Origin: Listeria ilorinensis
Lineage (GTDB): Bacteria; Bacillota; Bacilli; Lactobacillales; Listeriaceae
Direction of reading: 5' to 3'
DNA length: 64,000 nucleotides
NCBI RefSeq assembly: GCF_913566895.1
Contig: NZ_CAJYCN010000006.1
Coordinates: forward strand, 62,001 to 126,000
Shown here piece by piece: positions 36,218 through 44,137 of this stretch. How positions within the stretch are numbered: the first letter of the stretch is position 1; each line of letters begins with the position of its first letter. Both the position numbers and the translations under genes were made by a program. Below the pieces are notes generated by a model. The model did not search any database. It was not told the DNA's origin and was given only the letters and a program-made list of their open reading frames with translations.

Positions 36218-36421
36218 ATGGCGAATGATCGACAAGAATTAGAAGAACGTTTAATTGAACTGCGTAGAGAATACCAAGAAGTACTTACCGAATCACGTGA
36301 ATTTGAAGATCCTCAACTCCAAAATGGGCCGATCAATACTGCTGAAGTTCGTCTGGATGCAATTCGAAAAGAAATCAAGGATATTGAAAAACGACTAAAA
36401 CGTTTTGAGGAAGTAGAATAA
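36218..36421 (+). CDS. Small coiled-coil protein, unknown function
   Basis: 67 residues, highly charged, two predicted helices forming a hairpin coiled coil (ELEERLIELRREYQEVL and EVRLDAIRKEIKDIEKRLKR). No membrane segment. Ribosome site AAGAGGTG before the ATG and a hairpin terminator after it support expression. Family not recognised. Confidence 0.75.
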   Translation: MANDRQELEERLIELRREYQEVLTESREFEDPQLQNGPINTAEVRLDAIRKEIKDIEKRLKRFEEVE

Positions 36422-36428
36422 ACAACTG

Positions 36429-36458
36429 AAACGTCCAGAACTCTCTTTGGGCGTTTTT
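36429..36458 (+). terminator. Terminator after the small coiled-coil gene
   Basis: AAACGTCC / GGGCGTTT stem then TTATTTT. Confidence 0.65.
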
Positions 36459-36484
36459 ATTTTACTTAGAAAGGAGCGATAGGG

Positions 36485-37192
36485 ATGAAACCGATTTTTG
36501 CTGTTGGTGATGTTCATGGGGAATTAGGTTTACTGATCAAATTACTGGAAAATTGGCAGAGAGATCAAGAAAAATTAGTTTTTGTCGGAGACTTGATCGA
36601 TCGAGGGGAGAATCCTGGCGGTGTGATCCGGTTCGTCCAAAAACTGGCTGAAACAAGTGATGTCGTGGCGGTACGCGGAAATCATGAAGCGATGCTGCTC
36701 GACTGGTTGGAGGATCCGGTTCAGCGCATGTCTTATTACAGCAGTCAAGGCGGTATGGAAACGATTCAGACGCTGCTAGGGGCAGATTTTAAAAATGCTG
36801 CTTCACCGGAAGAATTACGAGATCTTATTTTACTTAAAAATCGGTCTGAAATCGACTTCATCAAACAAATGCCACTTTATTTTGAAGCGGAACAGTATGT
36901 CTTTGTACATGCTGGGGTTGATTTGACTAAAGAGGACTGGCACGATACAGATCCACATGACTTTTACTGGATTCGCGAGCCGTTCTTATTTGGGAAAAAT
37001 CGGACAGGACGGGTTTTTATTATTGGTCATACGCCTGTTCAAAATTTACATAAAGATGGTTCGAGTGGCTTGTGGGTTGCGCCAGATAAAACAAAGCTGG
37101 ACATTGATGGAGGAGCCGTTTTTGGCGGAACACTCCATGCAGTGGTTGTCGAAAAGGAAGCGATTACGGGAAGTTTTTCAGTGGCTAAATGA
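36485..37192 (+). CDS. Metallophosphoesterase (serine/threonine phosphatase / ApaH-like)
   Basis: 235 residues with the calcineurin-type motifs in order: GDVHGE (residues 8-13), GDLIDRGENPGG, RGNHEAM, HAGVD and IGHTPV. These supply the two-metal site. This branch includes PrpA-type protein phosphatases and symmetric Ap4A hydrolases; sequence alone does not decide. Ribosome site AAAGGAGCG. Followed by an unrelated lipase-like gene 100 bp downstream. Confidence 0.9.
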   Translation: MKPIFAVGDVHGELGLLIKLLENWQRDQEKLVFVGDLIDRGENPGGVIRFVQKLAETSDVVAVRGNHEAMLLDWLEDPVQRMSYYSSQGGMETIQTLLGADFKNAASPEELRDLILLKNRSEIDFIKQMPLYFEAEQYVFVHAGVDLTKEDWHDTDPHDFYWIREPFLFGKNRTGRVFIIGHTPVQNLHKDGSSGLWVAPDKTKLDIDGGAVFGGTLHAVVVEKEAITGSFSVAK

Positions 37193-37292
37193 GCCTTTTG
37201 ACAGGTTTCTATTTGTTACAATTGGCTGATAACGGTTTTGGAGGATCTTTGTTAGAATAGACCTTTAAAGTTGAGGAAAAGGAGTGGAGAGT

Positions 37293-38186
37293 GTGCGGAA
37301 GAAAATTATTTTTTCCGTACTTACGGTCATTACAAGCGCGATTCTTTTGATTGGCTGGATTTTTTCCTATTATGAGCAGCAAAAGCAGGCAAAAGCAAAG
37401 GAAAATATTCTTCCAACTATGTTTGTCCATGGTTATAAAGGGACAGCTAATTCTTTTGGACATATGCTTGACAGGTTAGGCGAGCAATTTGATGTGAATC
37501 AAGCAGCCATGCAGATTTATGTAGGGAAACATGGAGATTTGAATATTCGCGGCACATTAAATCCTACTATGCCGGGAGACTCGGCGATCCAGGTCGTTTT
37601 TGAAGATAATCGGGCGAGCTTGGCGCGGCAAACAGTGTGGCTCCAAGATGTGATGAAGTACTTACGGGAATATGAGCATATTAAATCAGTCAACTTAGTC
37701 GGACACTCTATGGGTGGGCTTGCTATTCTCAGCTATTTAGAGAATACAGAGCAGGATGCAAATTACCCCGTTCCGCAAAAATTTATCGCCATCGCTTCTC
37801 CGTTTCGTGGAATTGATCAGGCGGATTATTTTCAGTTGCAGAAAGATCCAGCGGCCCATGATTTGAAGTCTGGATCAGATGCCCTTCATGCACTTGTGAA
37901 AAATAAAAATAAGCTACCTAATAATCTACAGGTTCTTGCCATTGCAGGACAAAAGACAAGAACTGATTCGGATGGATTGGTAGATGTGGACAGCGTATTT
38001 TTTCTAAAGGAATTCTTTCCAAAAGGTAATTATCAGGAAAAATTGATTACTGGGCCAGATGTCACGCATAGCGGTCTGCATGAAAATACGGAAGTGGACT
38101 ATTATGTGAGCCAATTTCTATGGGATTTGCAGGATGAGGATAGCAGTGATGCGCTGAATGTAAACATGGTTCCGGAAATTGAATAA
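37293..38186 (+). CDS. Alpha/beta hydrolase, DUF915 family (membrane-anchored or secreted)
   Basis: 297 residues from GTG 37293 (AAAGGAG 8 nt upstream; an in-frame GTG at 37284 overlaps that site). An N-terminal hydrophobic segment (about 5-25) acts as signal anchor. DUF915 hydrolase signatures: FVHGYKGTANSF (oxyanion region), nucleophile Ser in VGHSMGGLA, and a late Asp/His (DGLVDVDS; HSGLHENTEVD). Probable surface esterase or lipase; substrate unknown. Confidence 0.85.
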   Translation: MRKKIIFSVLTVITSAILLIGWIFSYYEQQKQAKAKENILPTMFVHGYKGTANSFGHMLDRLGEQFDVNQAAMQIYVGKHGDLNIRGTLNPTMPGDSAIQVVFEDNRASLARQTVWLQDVMKYLREYEHIKSVNLVGHSMGGLAILSYLENTEQDANYPVPQKFIAIASPFRGIDQADYFQLQKDPAAHDLKSGSDALHALVKNKNKLPNNLQVLAIAGQKTRTDSDGLVDVDSVFFLKEFFPKGNYQEKLITGPDVTHSGLHENTEVDYYVSQFLWDLQDEDSSDALNVNMVPEIE

Positions 38187-38190
38187 AGCA

Positions 38191-38262
38191 AAAGAGAACC
38201 CTAAATCTCGTAAAACCAACCTTTAAAAAGGAAGTTTTGTTTGATTTAGGATTCTCTTTTTT
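38191..38262. terminator. Bidirectional terminator hydrolase / DUF420
   Basis: AAAAGAGAACCCTAAATC and GATTTAGGATTCTCTTTT with one mismatch; long loop, T tract. Confidence 0.75.
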
Positions 38263-38274
38263 AAGCGAATTTGC

Positions 38275-38838
38275 TCAGTAGTAAGGTGCCATAAACAAAT
38301 AGACAAGTACACCAGTCAAGCTGACATATAGCCAGATCGGCATTGTCCAGCGTACGATTTTTTTATGTTTGTCGACTTGCATCGTCCAACCCCAAACAAG
38401 TGCAAATAATGCAAGCGGGACTACGATAGCGGCTAAAAAGCTGTGTGTGATCAGAATAAAAAAGTAAATGGGGCGAACAATGCCCGTTCCGCCAAATGTA
38501 CTGGTTTCAGCAGAAAGAAAATGGAAAGTTAGATAGGACACCAAGAAAAACAGCGTCGAGGTAAAAGCAGCTAGAATAAAGCCGCGGTGCATGTTGATGT
38601 TTTTCTTTTTAATAATGGCCCAAAGTGCGATCAATAAAAAGACAAATGTGAAACTATTAAAGATTGCATTTATGCGCGGGAAAATCGTCAAGTCGAAATG
38701 GACTGCTCCCTGATAGCCAATGGGTGAGAAAAATAACAGCAATATGATTACCACTGCCACAACTGAAAAAATCATGATCGGCCAAAAATAGTTTTTATCC
38801 GTTGCTGGTTTTGACAAGTTTTCCTTCTTTTGCTCCAT
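38275..38838 (-). CDS. DUF420 membrane protein (YozB/CtaM-like)
   Basis: 187 residues, five membrane helices with conserved His residues (NMHRGFIL, TFHFLS, LITHSFLA, VDKHKKIVRWT) as in DUF420 proteins, which are linked to cytochrome oxidase assembly in Bacillales. Ribosome site AGGGGGC before ATG 38838. Monocistronic. Confidence 0.88.
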   Translation of the reverse strand: MEQKKENLSKPATDKNYFWPIMIFSVVAVVIILLLFFSPIGYQGAVHFDLTIFPRINAIFNSFTFVFLLIALWAIIKKKNINMHRGFILAAFTSTLFFLVSYLTFHFLSAETSTFGGTGIVRPIYFFILITHSFLAAIVVPLALFALVWGWTMQVDKHKKIVRWTMPIWLYVSLTGVLVYLFMAPYY

Positions 38839-38971
38839 GAAAAATAGCCCCCTAAATCTATTTTGGTTCTTTCACTTTCATTATACATGAGCCGACTTTC
38901 GATAGCGAAAAATTGAACCTGTGTTTTTCGAACCTTGAAACGGGAATAGAGCAGGTATGGAGATGATAAAA

Positions 38972-39811
38972 ATGAAAAAATGGCGTATTCCTTTTCTCGT
39001 TGTCATCTTTTTACTTCTAGCAGCATGTGGGAATGATAACGCGGATCAAAAGAATAAAACTGGCATGCATGAAAATGGGAAAATGCAGCAGGATATGAAT
39101 AATCTTTCTGGAACGATGAAAGAGAACGAAAAACCTTCTTCTGATGGAGACGAATCGGAGTCACTTACTGAATCGCAAGTTTTAGAGGCAGTAAAAGAAC
39201 AACTTAAGGGTACTAACCAAGTATATCTTCCTAAAACCGTTCCGCTGACAGCAAAGGGAAAGCATCTGACGGCTCAGACAGTAAATGAAGGTGCAAACGG
39301 CTATCTGGTCACATTTTTTGAAAGTAACGATCCGATTCCGATCAACAATGAGAAGCTGAATGAATCTGATGCGGCCACAAAACTGGCAACTGTGGAGCGC
39401 CGTCATTATGATACGGAGCAGGCTGCTAAAGAAGCTGTTGGTCACGTAACTTATGCAAATACCGGCGGCAAGGCGACAGATTTGGGCTACGGACTGACGG
39501 GTTATCAGGATGCCGGAGCAGGGCAGAAATATTTAGGTTGGAATGAAGGTAGGTGGGCACTCTCAATCCATGCTTCCAATATGGAGAACACGGACTATCT
39601 CTCACTAGCTCAGAACATCGTGGCGAAGTTGGAAAAAGAGTCACTGCCGATTCCGAATAAATATGGACGAGCAGCGCTGGAAGCAGTCAAAAGTGATGAC
39701 CCAGCAGACAATCAGCTGCTCTTTCAAGAAGGGCAGGATGTCTATACGATCTCCCATCTTGATCCGCTCAGCGCGGTCGATATGGCTACTCATTTTGATA
39801 AGAGAAAATGA
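38972..39811 (+). CDS. Lipoprotein of unknown function
   Basis: 279 residues from ATG 38972, chosen because GGAG is 9 nt upstream; the ATG at 38957 has no spaced site. Lipobox LAAC (Cys19), then an Asp/Asn/Lys-rich linker (about 20-65) with many Met and Ser residues, and a C-terminal alpha/beta domain (about 70-279). No family recognised. Ended by a perfect-stem terminator shared with pdxK. Confidence 0.8.
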   Translation: MKKWRIPFLVVIFLLLAACGNDNADQKNKTGMHENGKMQQDMNNLSGTMKENEKPSSDGDESESLTESQVLEAVKEQLKGTNQVYLPKTVPLTAKGKHLTAQTVNEGANGYLVTFFESNDPIPINNEKLNESDAATKLATVERRHYDTEQAAKEAVGHVTYANTGGKATDLGYGLTGYQDAGAGQKYLGWNEGRWALSIHASNMENTDYLSLAQNIVAKLEKESLPIPNKYGRAALEAVKSDDPADNQLLFQEGQDVYTISHLDPLSAVDMATHFDKRK

Positions 39812-39848
39812 AAAAACGTCCTATAGTCGAAACTATAGGACGTTTTTT
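39811..39848. terminator. Bidirectional terminator lipoprotein / pdxK
   Basis: AAAAAACGTCCTATAG and CTATAGGACGTTTTTT, perfect 16-bp stem, 6-nt loop. Confidence 0.93.
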
Positions 39849-39861
39849 AAAGCCTAAAAAA

Positions 39862-40683
39862 TTATTGGATTCGATCTTCTGCATGATTGTAAGCCCCATG
39901 CCAAACGGGACCGATAAATTGATTCAGTGCAAAGCCGCCTTGAATGGCAGCAGTTACGAATTCTTTTGCCTTAGCAACAGCTTCAGGTACAGAAAGCCCT
40001 TTAGCAAGTCCGGCAGTAATGGCAGCTGCGAATGTGCATCCCGCGCCATGATTATGATCCGTGTTGACTTTTTCGACTTCCAAGATTGTGAATTCCTTCC
40101 CATCATACAGCAAGTCAATGGCTTTATCACTCTCAAGCGCCTTGCCGCCTTTGATGACAACGTATTTTGCCCCCAGCTCAATAATCTTCTCAGCCGCTTT
40201 TTTCATATCGTCAACAGTTTTCAGTTTGCCAAGACCGGACAATTGTCCCGCTTCAAATAGATTTGGTGTGGTGATCGTTGCTACTGGTAAGAGCAAATCC
40301 CGAATGGCATCCGCATTTTCCGGCTGGATGAGTTCATCTTCCCCTTTGCAGACCATAACAGGATCAATGACTACATTTTTCAAACCATGTTTGTCGATTG
40401 CTTCACGCGTTGCCTTGATAATTTCAATCGAACCAAGCATCCCTGTTTTCATTGCGTCAACCGGACCACCGGAAAGGATCGTTTTTAACTGTTCACGCAC
40501 TAGGGTTGCATCAATCGGTGTGACGCCGTGTGCCCAGTTATTATCTGGATCCATCGTTACAATTGTTGTCAGTGCGCTAAATCCAAAAGTCCCATATTCT
40601 TCAAAAGTTTTCAGATCGGCTTGTAAACCAGCACCGCCACTGGAATCAGAACCTGCAATAGTCAAAGTTTTTTTGATTGTCAT
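39862..40683 (-). CDS. pdxK: Pyridoxine/pyridoxal kinase of the ThiD-like type (PdxK)
   Basis: 273 residues, ribokinase fold. N-terminal IAGSDSSGGAGLQADLKTF, MKTGMLGS, VIDPVMVCKG and the anion-hole GAGCTFAAAI with a Cys beside the catalytic Asp position (HNHGAGCT). This matches the Bacillus/Staphylococcus PdxK group, which resembles ThiD but phosphorylates pyridoxal/pyridoxine; hydroxymethylpyrimidine kinase activity cannot be excluded. Next gene upstream on the same strand is a Cof phosphatase, 20 bp from the pdxK start, so the two are probably one operon. Confidence 0.88.
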   Translation of the reverse strand: MTIKKTLTIAGSDSSGGAGLQADLKTFEEYGTFGFSALTTIVTMDPDNNWAHGVTPIDATLVREQLKTILSGGPVDAMKTGMLGSIEIIKATREAIDKHGLKNVVIDPVMVCKGEDELIQPENADAIRDLLLPVATITTPNLFEAGQLSGLGKLKTVDDMKKAAEKIIELGAKYVVIKGGKALESDKAIDLLYDGKEFTILEVEKVNTDHNHGAGCTFAAAITAGLAKGLSVPEAVAKAKEFVTAAIQGGFALNQFIGPVWHGAYNHAEDRIQ

Positions 40684-40703
40684 TTGAACATACCTCCAAA
40701 AAG

Positions 40704-41570
40704 TTAGTCGTTTGTTTTCAGCATTTGGTAGATGGCTTCAGCGACGCCGTGCTCATCATTTGTTGTGGTTTCATATTTTGCTGTTTTTTTCACTTGTGGT
40801 TCCGCATTTCCCATCGCCACACTGTAACCAGCCATTTTTAACATCGAAAGGTCATTCATATTGTCGCCAATTGCAAAGGTCTCAGACAAGTTGACACCAA
40901 GTTTCTCTACATAATATTGTAAAGAAATACCCTTTTGAGCTTCACGATGAGTAATCTCGATATTGTTTGAAAAAGAGGAAGTAATCGATAATTCATCAGA
41001 TACATTAAGTGCTTTGCTAGCTTTTTTCAGCACCTCTTTATCCGGTGAGAAGGAGATAAACTTCAAAATTTTGATTTCATCATTATTAAAAATGCGTTCC
41101 GCGTCATTGATTTCATGCACGTCTTTGGATTCAAAACGTTCTTCTACTTGTTCAATGATCGCTTCTGCATCTTCATTTGGAAACATTTCTTTATGCATAT
41201 CCACCATAAACTTTTTGCCGCGAGCTTTGTCAACGGTAATTGGCCCGATGTCTGTGAAAAACTCCGTATACATGCCAAGTTCAGTCAGCAGTTTGTAAGT
41301 CTTTTTGGCAAGCGTTTTATCCAGCACATGCTGAAGTAAAATATTGCCGTGTTCATCGCGAATTTCCGCGCCATTCATGCAGATCGCAGGTGCATAGAGA
41401 TTTGCTTTATGGATGAGTCCCATCGCGTCATCATACATCCGTCCAGTACAAAGGACAAAATGCAGCCCCTTGCTGCGCGCAAGTTCAATGGCTTTCACAC
41501 TTTCCTCATCAACGCGGATTTTAGAATTTAGTAATGTGCCATCCATATCAGAAGCAATAACTTTAATCAT
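40704..41570 (-). CDS. Cof-type HAD phosphatase
   Basis: 288 residues from ATG 41570 (GGGAGG upstream); the longer frame to 41615 overlaps the site. HAD motifs: ASDMDGTLLN (nucleophile Asp), CTGRMYDD, and GDNMNDLSMLK with Lys/Asp near the C-terminus; cap domain type C2B. Dephosphorylates sugar phosphates or cofactors such as PLP or FMN (family range). First gene of a probable unit with pdxK, which makes a vitamin B6 phosphate substrate conceivable. Confidence 0.9.
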   Translation of the reverse strand: MIKVIASDMDGTLLNSKIRVDEESVKAIELARSKGLHFVLCTGRMYDDAMGLIHKANLYAPAICMNGAEIRDEHGNILLQHVLDKTLAKKTYKLLTELGMYTEFFTDIGPITVDKARGKKFMVDMHKEMFPNEDAEAIIEQVEERFESKDVHEINDAERIFNNDEIKILKFISFSPDKEVLKKASKALNVSDELSITSSFSNNIEITHREAQKGISLQYYVEKLGVNLSETFAIGDNMNDLSMLKMAGYSVAMGNAEPQVKKTAKYETTTNDEHGVAEAIYQMLKTND

Positions 41571-41744
41571 AGATTTAATTCCTCCCATAGTTTTCCCTAC
41601 TACATAGAATAGCATTTTTTACATAAAAATGCAGGCTTATTGTCACTTTTACGAAAAAAAGCTGAAAGGATCATGTATTTTTGCTTCCTGTTAGAAAGTC
41701 CGCTATAATGAGCATGAAAAGAAGAGTTTCAAGGAAGGTGTCGT

Positions 41745-42296
41745 ATGAAAACTGAATTTGAGAAAATGATTGCCGGAGAAATGTATGACCCGTCAGACCG
41801 TGAATTGATCCATGGAAGGGAACGGGCGCGCAAACTTTGCCGCCAAATCAACGAGTCGACTCATGTGGAAGAACGTTCCGAACTGTTAAAACGACTTTTG
41901 GGTGAAACTGGTGAGACCATTTATGTAGAGCCTAACTTTCGAGTCGACTATGGCTCCAATATTTATTTAGGTGAAAACTTTTATGCGAATTTTGACTGTT
42001 TAATTTTGGATGTATGTGAAGTACATATCGGTAAAAATTGTATGCTGGCACCGGGTGTTCATATCTATACAGCGACTCACCCGATTGATCCAATTGAACG
42101 CTACAGTGGACGTGAACTTGGAAAACCCGTTGTCATTGGTGAAAACGTCTGGATTGGCGGTCGGTCGATCATCAATCCGGGCGTTACATTAGGAAATAAC
42201 GTTGTGGTTGCTTCAGGTTCGGTCGTTACAAAAGACTTCCCGGATAATGTGGTCATTGGCGGGAATCCGGCACGTGTACTCAAGACGATTGAATGA
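41745..42296 (+). CDS. Sugar O-acetyltransferase (maltose acetyltransferase type)
   Basis: 183 residues. N-terminal Mac domain ([20 protein letters not shown]) followed by a left-handed beta-helix of hexapeptide repeats. Catalytic His in ATHPID and the acetyl-CoA end GGNPARVLK are seen. Acetylates maltose/glucose or similar sugars. Start of a tight cluster: the next gene begins 10 bp after its stop. Confidence 0.9.
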   Translation: MKTEFEKMIAGEMYDPSDRELIHGRERARKLCRQINESTHVEERSELLKRLLGETGETIYVEPNFRVDYGSNIYLGENFYANFDCLILDVCEVHIGKNCMLAPGVHIYTATHPIDPIERYSGRELGKPVVIGENVWIGGRSIINPGVTLGNNVVVASGSVVTKDFPDNVVIGGNPARVLKTIE

Positions 42297-42306
42297 GGTG
42301 TTGGCA

Positions 42307-42591
42307 GTGACGGTTACAAATGAAGAACTTTTTCGCAAAATGGAACAGGAGCTTGCTCTTGCCAAAAATTCGGTGCAGGAAACCGAGCGAATCAAGCATT
42401 TACATGGTTTGAAGATCTTGATTGAATTATATGCAGCAGAGGAAGAACGTGCACCTATGATTGTTCAAAATGAGACAGTTGCACCCCAATCATCCATACA
42501 GCAGCAGATATTTTCAGACCAAGATCGTATGAAGGGGCAAAAAGTTGATTTTGAAGATGGTGCAAATGGTGACTCGCTGTTAGATTTCTAG
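42307..42591 (+). CDS. YwdI-like small protein (DUF5327)
   Basis: 94 residues from a GTG at 42307 with GAGGTG 6 nt upstream; longer in-frame readings overlap the acetyltransferase. Helical N-terminal half (LFRKMEQELALAKN, IKHLHGLKILIELY), then a disordered polar tail ending DSLLDF. Its place before a DUF423/YwdK gene repeats the Bacillus ywdI-ywdJ-ywdK neighbourhood. Function unknown. Confidence 0.75.
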   Translation: MTVTNEELFRKMEQELALAKNSVQETERIKHLHGLKILIELYAAEEERAPMIVQNETVAPQSSIQQQIFSDQDRMKGQKVDFEDGANGDSLLDF

Positions 42592-42603
42592 GAGGGAGAA
42601 TGA

Positions 42604-42987
42604 TTGAAGAAAGCATTGATCACAGGAGGCATTTTTGCTATGTTGGCAGTAGCGCTTGGAGCGTTTGGTGCACATGCATTGAAAGCGACACTTGGTGACT
42701 ATCAGCCGACTTATGAAACAGGCATTCAGTATCAGATGTTGCATGCCGTAGCCATTTTGATTAGTGGGATATTGCTTGAAAAAACAGGAAGCGGTTTTTT
42801 TACAGCAGCCTGCTGGTGTTTTAGTTTAGGAATCATAGTTTTTTCAGGAAGCTTATATGTGCTCAGCATAACGAAAATTACGATTTTAGGAGCAATCACA
42901 CCGATTGGCGGTGTATTATTCATTGTAGGCTGGTTGTTGTTTATTATCGGCTCTACGAAAGAACGTTCGATGTTTGCTCGTTTTTAA
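42604..42987 (+). CDS. DUF423 membrane protein (YwdK family)
   Basis: 127 residues, TTG start at 42604 behind AGGAGGGAG. Four membrane helices with the DUF423 start ALGAFGAHALK, ETGIQYQMLHAVA and ITPIGGVLFIVGW. Family function unknown. 12 bp after the YwdI-like gene, same operon. Confidence 0.9.
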   Translation: MKKALITGGIFAMLAVALGAFGAHALKATLGDYQPTYETGIQYQMLHAVAILISGILLEKTGSGFFTAACWCFSLGIIVFSGSLYVLSITKITILGAITPIGGVLFIVGWLLFIIGSTKERSMFARF

Positions 42988-43026
42988 GTAGCCTTTTTCT
43001 AAATTGCAAAAGTTTCGTCATAAAAT

Positions 43027-43044
43027 TTTAACATTCTTTTTACA
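43027..43044 (+). promoter_or_regulatory. Direct repeat upstream of the LhrC-like RNA (candidate LisR box)
   Basis: TTTAACA (43027-43033) and TTTTACA (43038-43044) recur with 11-bp periodicity, the layout of OmpR-family operators. They centre about 60 bp before the inferred RNA start; the RNA has TATAAG (43087-43092) as -10 and no good -35, as for an activated promoter. Confidence 0.45.
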
Positions 43045-43095
43045 AAAATGTGGATTTCTTTTTAAAAATAGGGGGTAAACTTGTTTTATAAGCAA

Positions 43096-43208
43096 CGACA
43101 ATCTTATTACTTTTTCTCCCTTTTTAGTAATAGATTGTCCTTTCTTACCTTAAACTCCCTTTTTGACACTGGTGACGGCTAATAGTAGCTGGTACAGTGT
43201 CTTTTTTT
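43096..43208 (+). ncRNA. LhrC-like small regulatory RNA
   Basis: About 113 nt. Stem GACAATCTTATTAC (43097-43110) / GTAATAGATTGTC (43127-43139) with a 16-nt loop TTTTTCTCCCTTTTTA; a pyrimidine-rich linker holding a second CTCCC (43155-43159); then the terminator stem GACACTG / CAGTGTC (43165-43201) and T7. Known LhrC-family RNAs of Listeria are 111-114 nt with repeated CUCCC/UCCC motifs that bind Shine-Dalgarno regions and are induced by LisRK under envelope stress. The match is from memory, not from a search. No ORF of note lies within. Confidence 0.65.
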
Positions 43209-43212
43209 GGGT

Positions 43213-43564
43213 TGGATAGAGGAAGATCAACAAGTTAAAGATCAAGGTCTAAAGAGTTTTTTTGCATCGGTTGCTTCCTCCAGAACAGCCTATATGGCTG
43301 GAATATTATTAGTAGAACAAAGATGAATATTTAGTGGCAAAGACAAGAAAAAATTTTGAAGTGGATTTTGACGATTTGGAAATATCAACACCTAAATACT
43401 GAATTTATGAGTTTGAATCTGCAAATTTGGAAGAATTTAAATCAGAAAAATCCTTTTTAAAGAAGAAAAAAACATATGAGATCGAAATGGAGCTAATTGC
43501 TATTGATAAAAAATGTGGGATGCTGAAAGAATCGACTCATTGCTCCCGAAAAATAAAACCCTGA
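43213..43564 (+). pseudogene. Decayed protein-coding gene after the LhrC-like RNA
   Basis: Two protein-like frames in succession: 43213-43326 reads WIEEDQQVKDQGLKSFFASV and onward to a stop; 43334-43564, in another frame, reads FEVDFDDLEISTPKY, an internal stop, then EFESANLEEFKSEKSFLKKK and EMELIAIDKKCG. Amino-acid composition looks coding, but frameshift and stop make it non-functional. Family not recognised. Confidence 0.5.
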
Positions 43565-43603
43565 AAGAATCACCGCTTAATCGGGATCCTTTCAGGGTTA
43601 TTT
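43553..43603. terminator. Bidirectional terminator before the YxeA-like gene
   Basis: AACCCTGAAAG (43557-43567) / CTTTCAGGGTT (43589-43599), extended by AATA/TATT, A/T tracts both sides. Confidence 0.82.
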
Positions 43604-43942
43604 ATTTGCGAGATATTTGACGTTTTCAGGAAGATCATTTACTTTTTTGTAGTTGCTGACAATTTTATTTTGGCCGATGACGACTTTATATTGTGCGTTT
43701 TTAGAAAGCTTCTTTTCAGAGTAGAAAACGATCCGGCGTTCTTTTCCATTTGTTGTGTAAGCTTTCGTTTTATATTCATAACCTTTGAATTTATCTCGCG
43801 TTACTTTGGCACCGTCTGTGGTTACATGTACATAATAACTTTCTGCACTGGCGGAAGCTGGAATCAGATATTCAAAAATAACAGTTGTAGCCACCAGGAA
43901 GGCAGCAACCAATATGATTAATCCTTTTTTGTTTGATTTCAT
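43598..43942 (-). CDS. YxeA-family (DUF1093) secreted protein
   Basis: 114 residues from ATG 43942 (GGAAGG upstream; an earlier ATG at 43960 precedes that site). N-terminal signal or anchor (GLIILVAAFLVATTVIFEYL) and a small OB-like domain with ESYYVHVTTDG, YEYKTKAY, GKERRIVFYSEKKLSKNAQY, as in YxeA/DUF1093 proteins. Function unknown; extracellular. Confidence 0.85.
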   Translation of the reverse strand: MKSNKKGLIILVAAFLVATTVIFEYLIPASASAESYYVHVTTDGAKVTRDKFKGYEYKTKAYTTNGKERRIVFYSEKKLSKNAQYKVVIGQNKIVSNYKKVNDLPENVKYLANK

Positions 43943-44137
43943 TCTTCTCAATCCTTCCATTTAAGGCTGTTCATTTGATATTTTTATTGTAAGCTATCTT
44001 GGCTATTTGTTCCCTCGTTTTAACTAACAAAAAGAATCTTCTAACTTACATTTTTGTCATTAACGGAAAAAAATACTTGTCAATCAGTTTTTAATATGGT
44101 TAAATAAACTAATGAACGTTAGGTTAGGAGCGAGAAT

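Noticed and set aside
35909-36235. Hydrophobic 108-codon minus-strand frame filling an intergenic gap
   Set aside because: No ribosome site, its start lies inside the downstream coiled-coil gene, and hydrophobicity follows from AT-rich sequence.
40061-40687. 208-codon plus-strand frame opposite pdxK
   Set aside because: Antisense shadow of a kinase with clear motifs.
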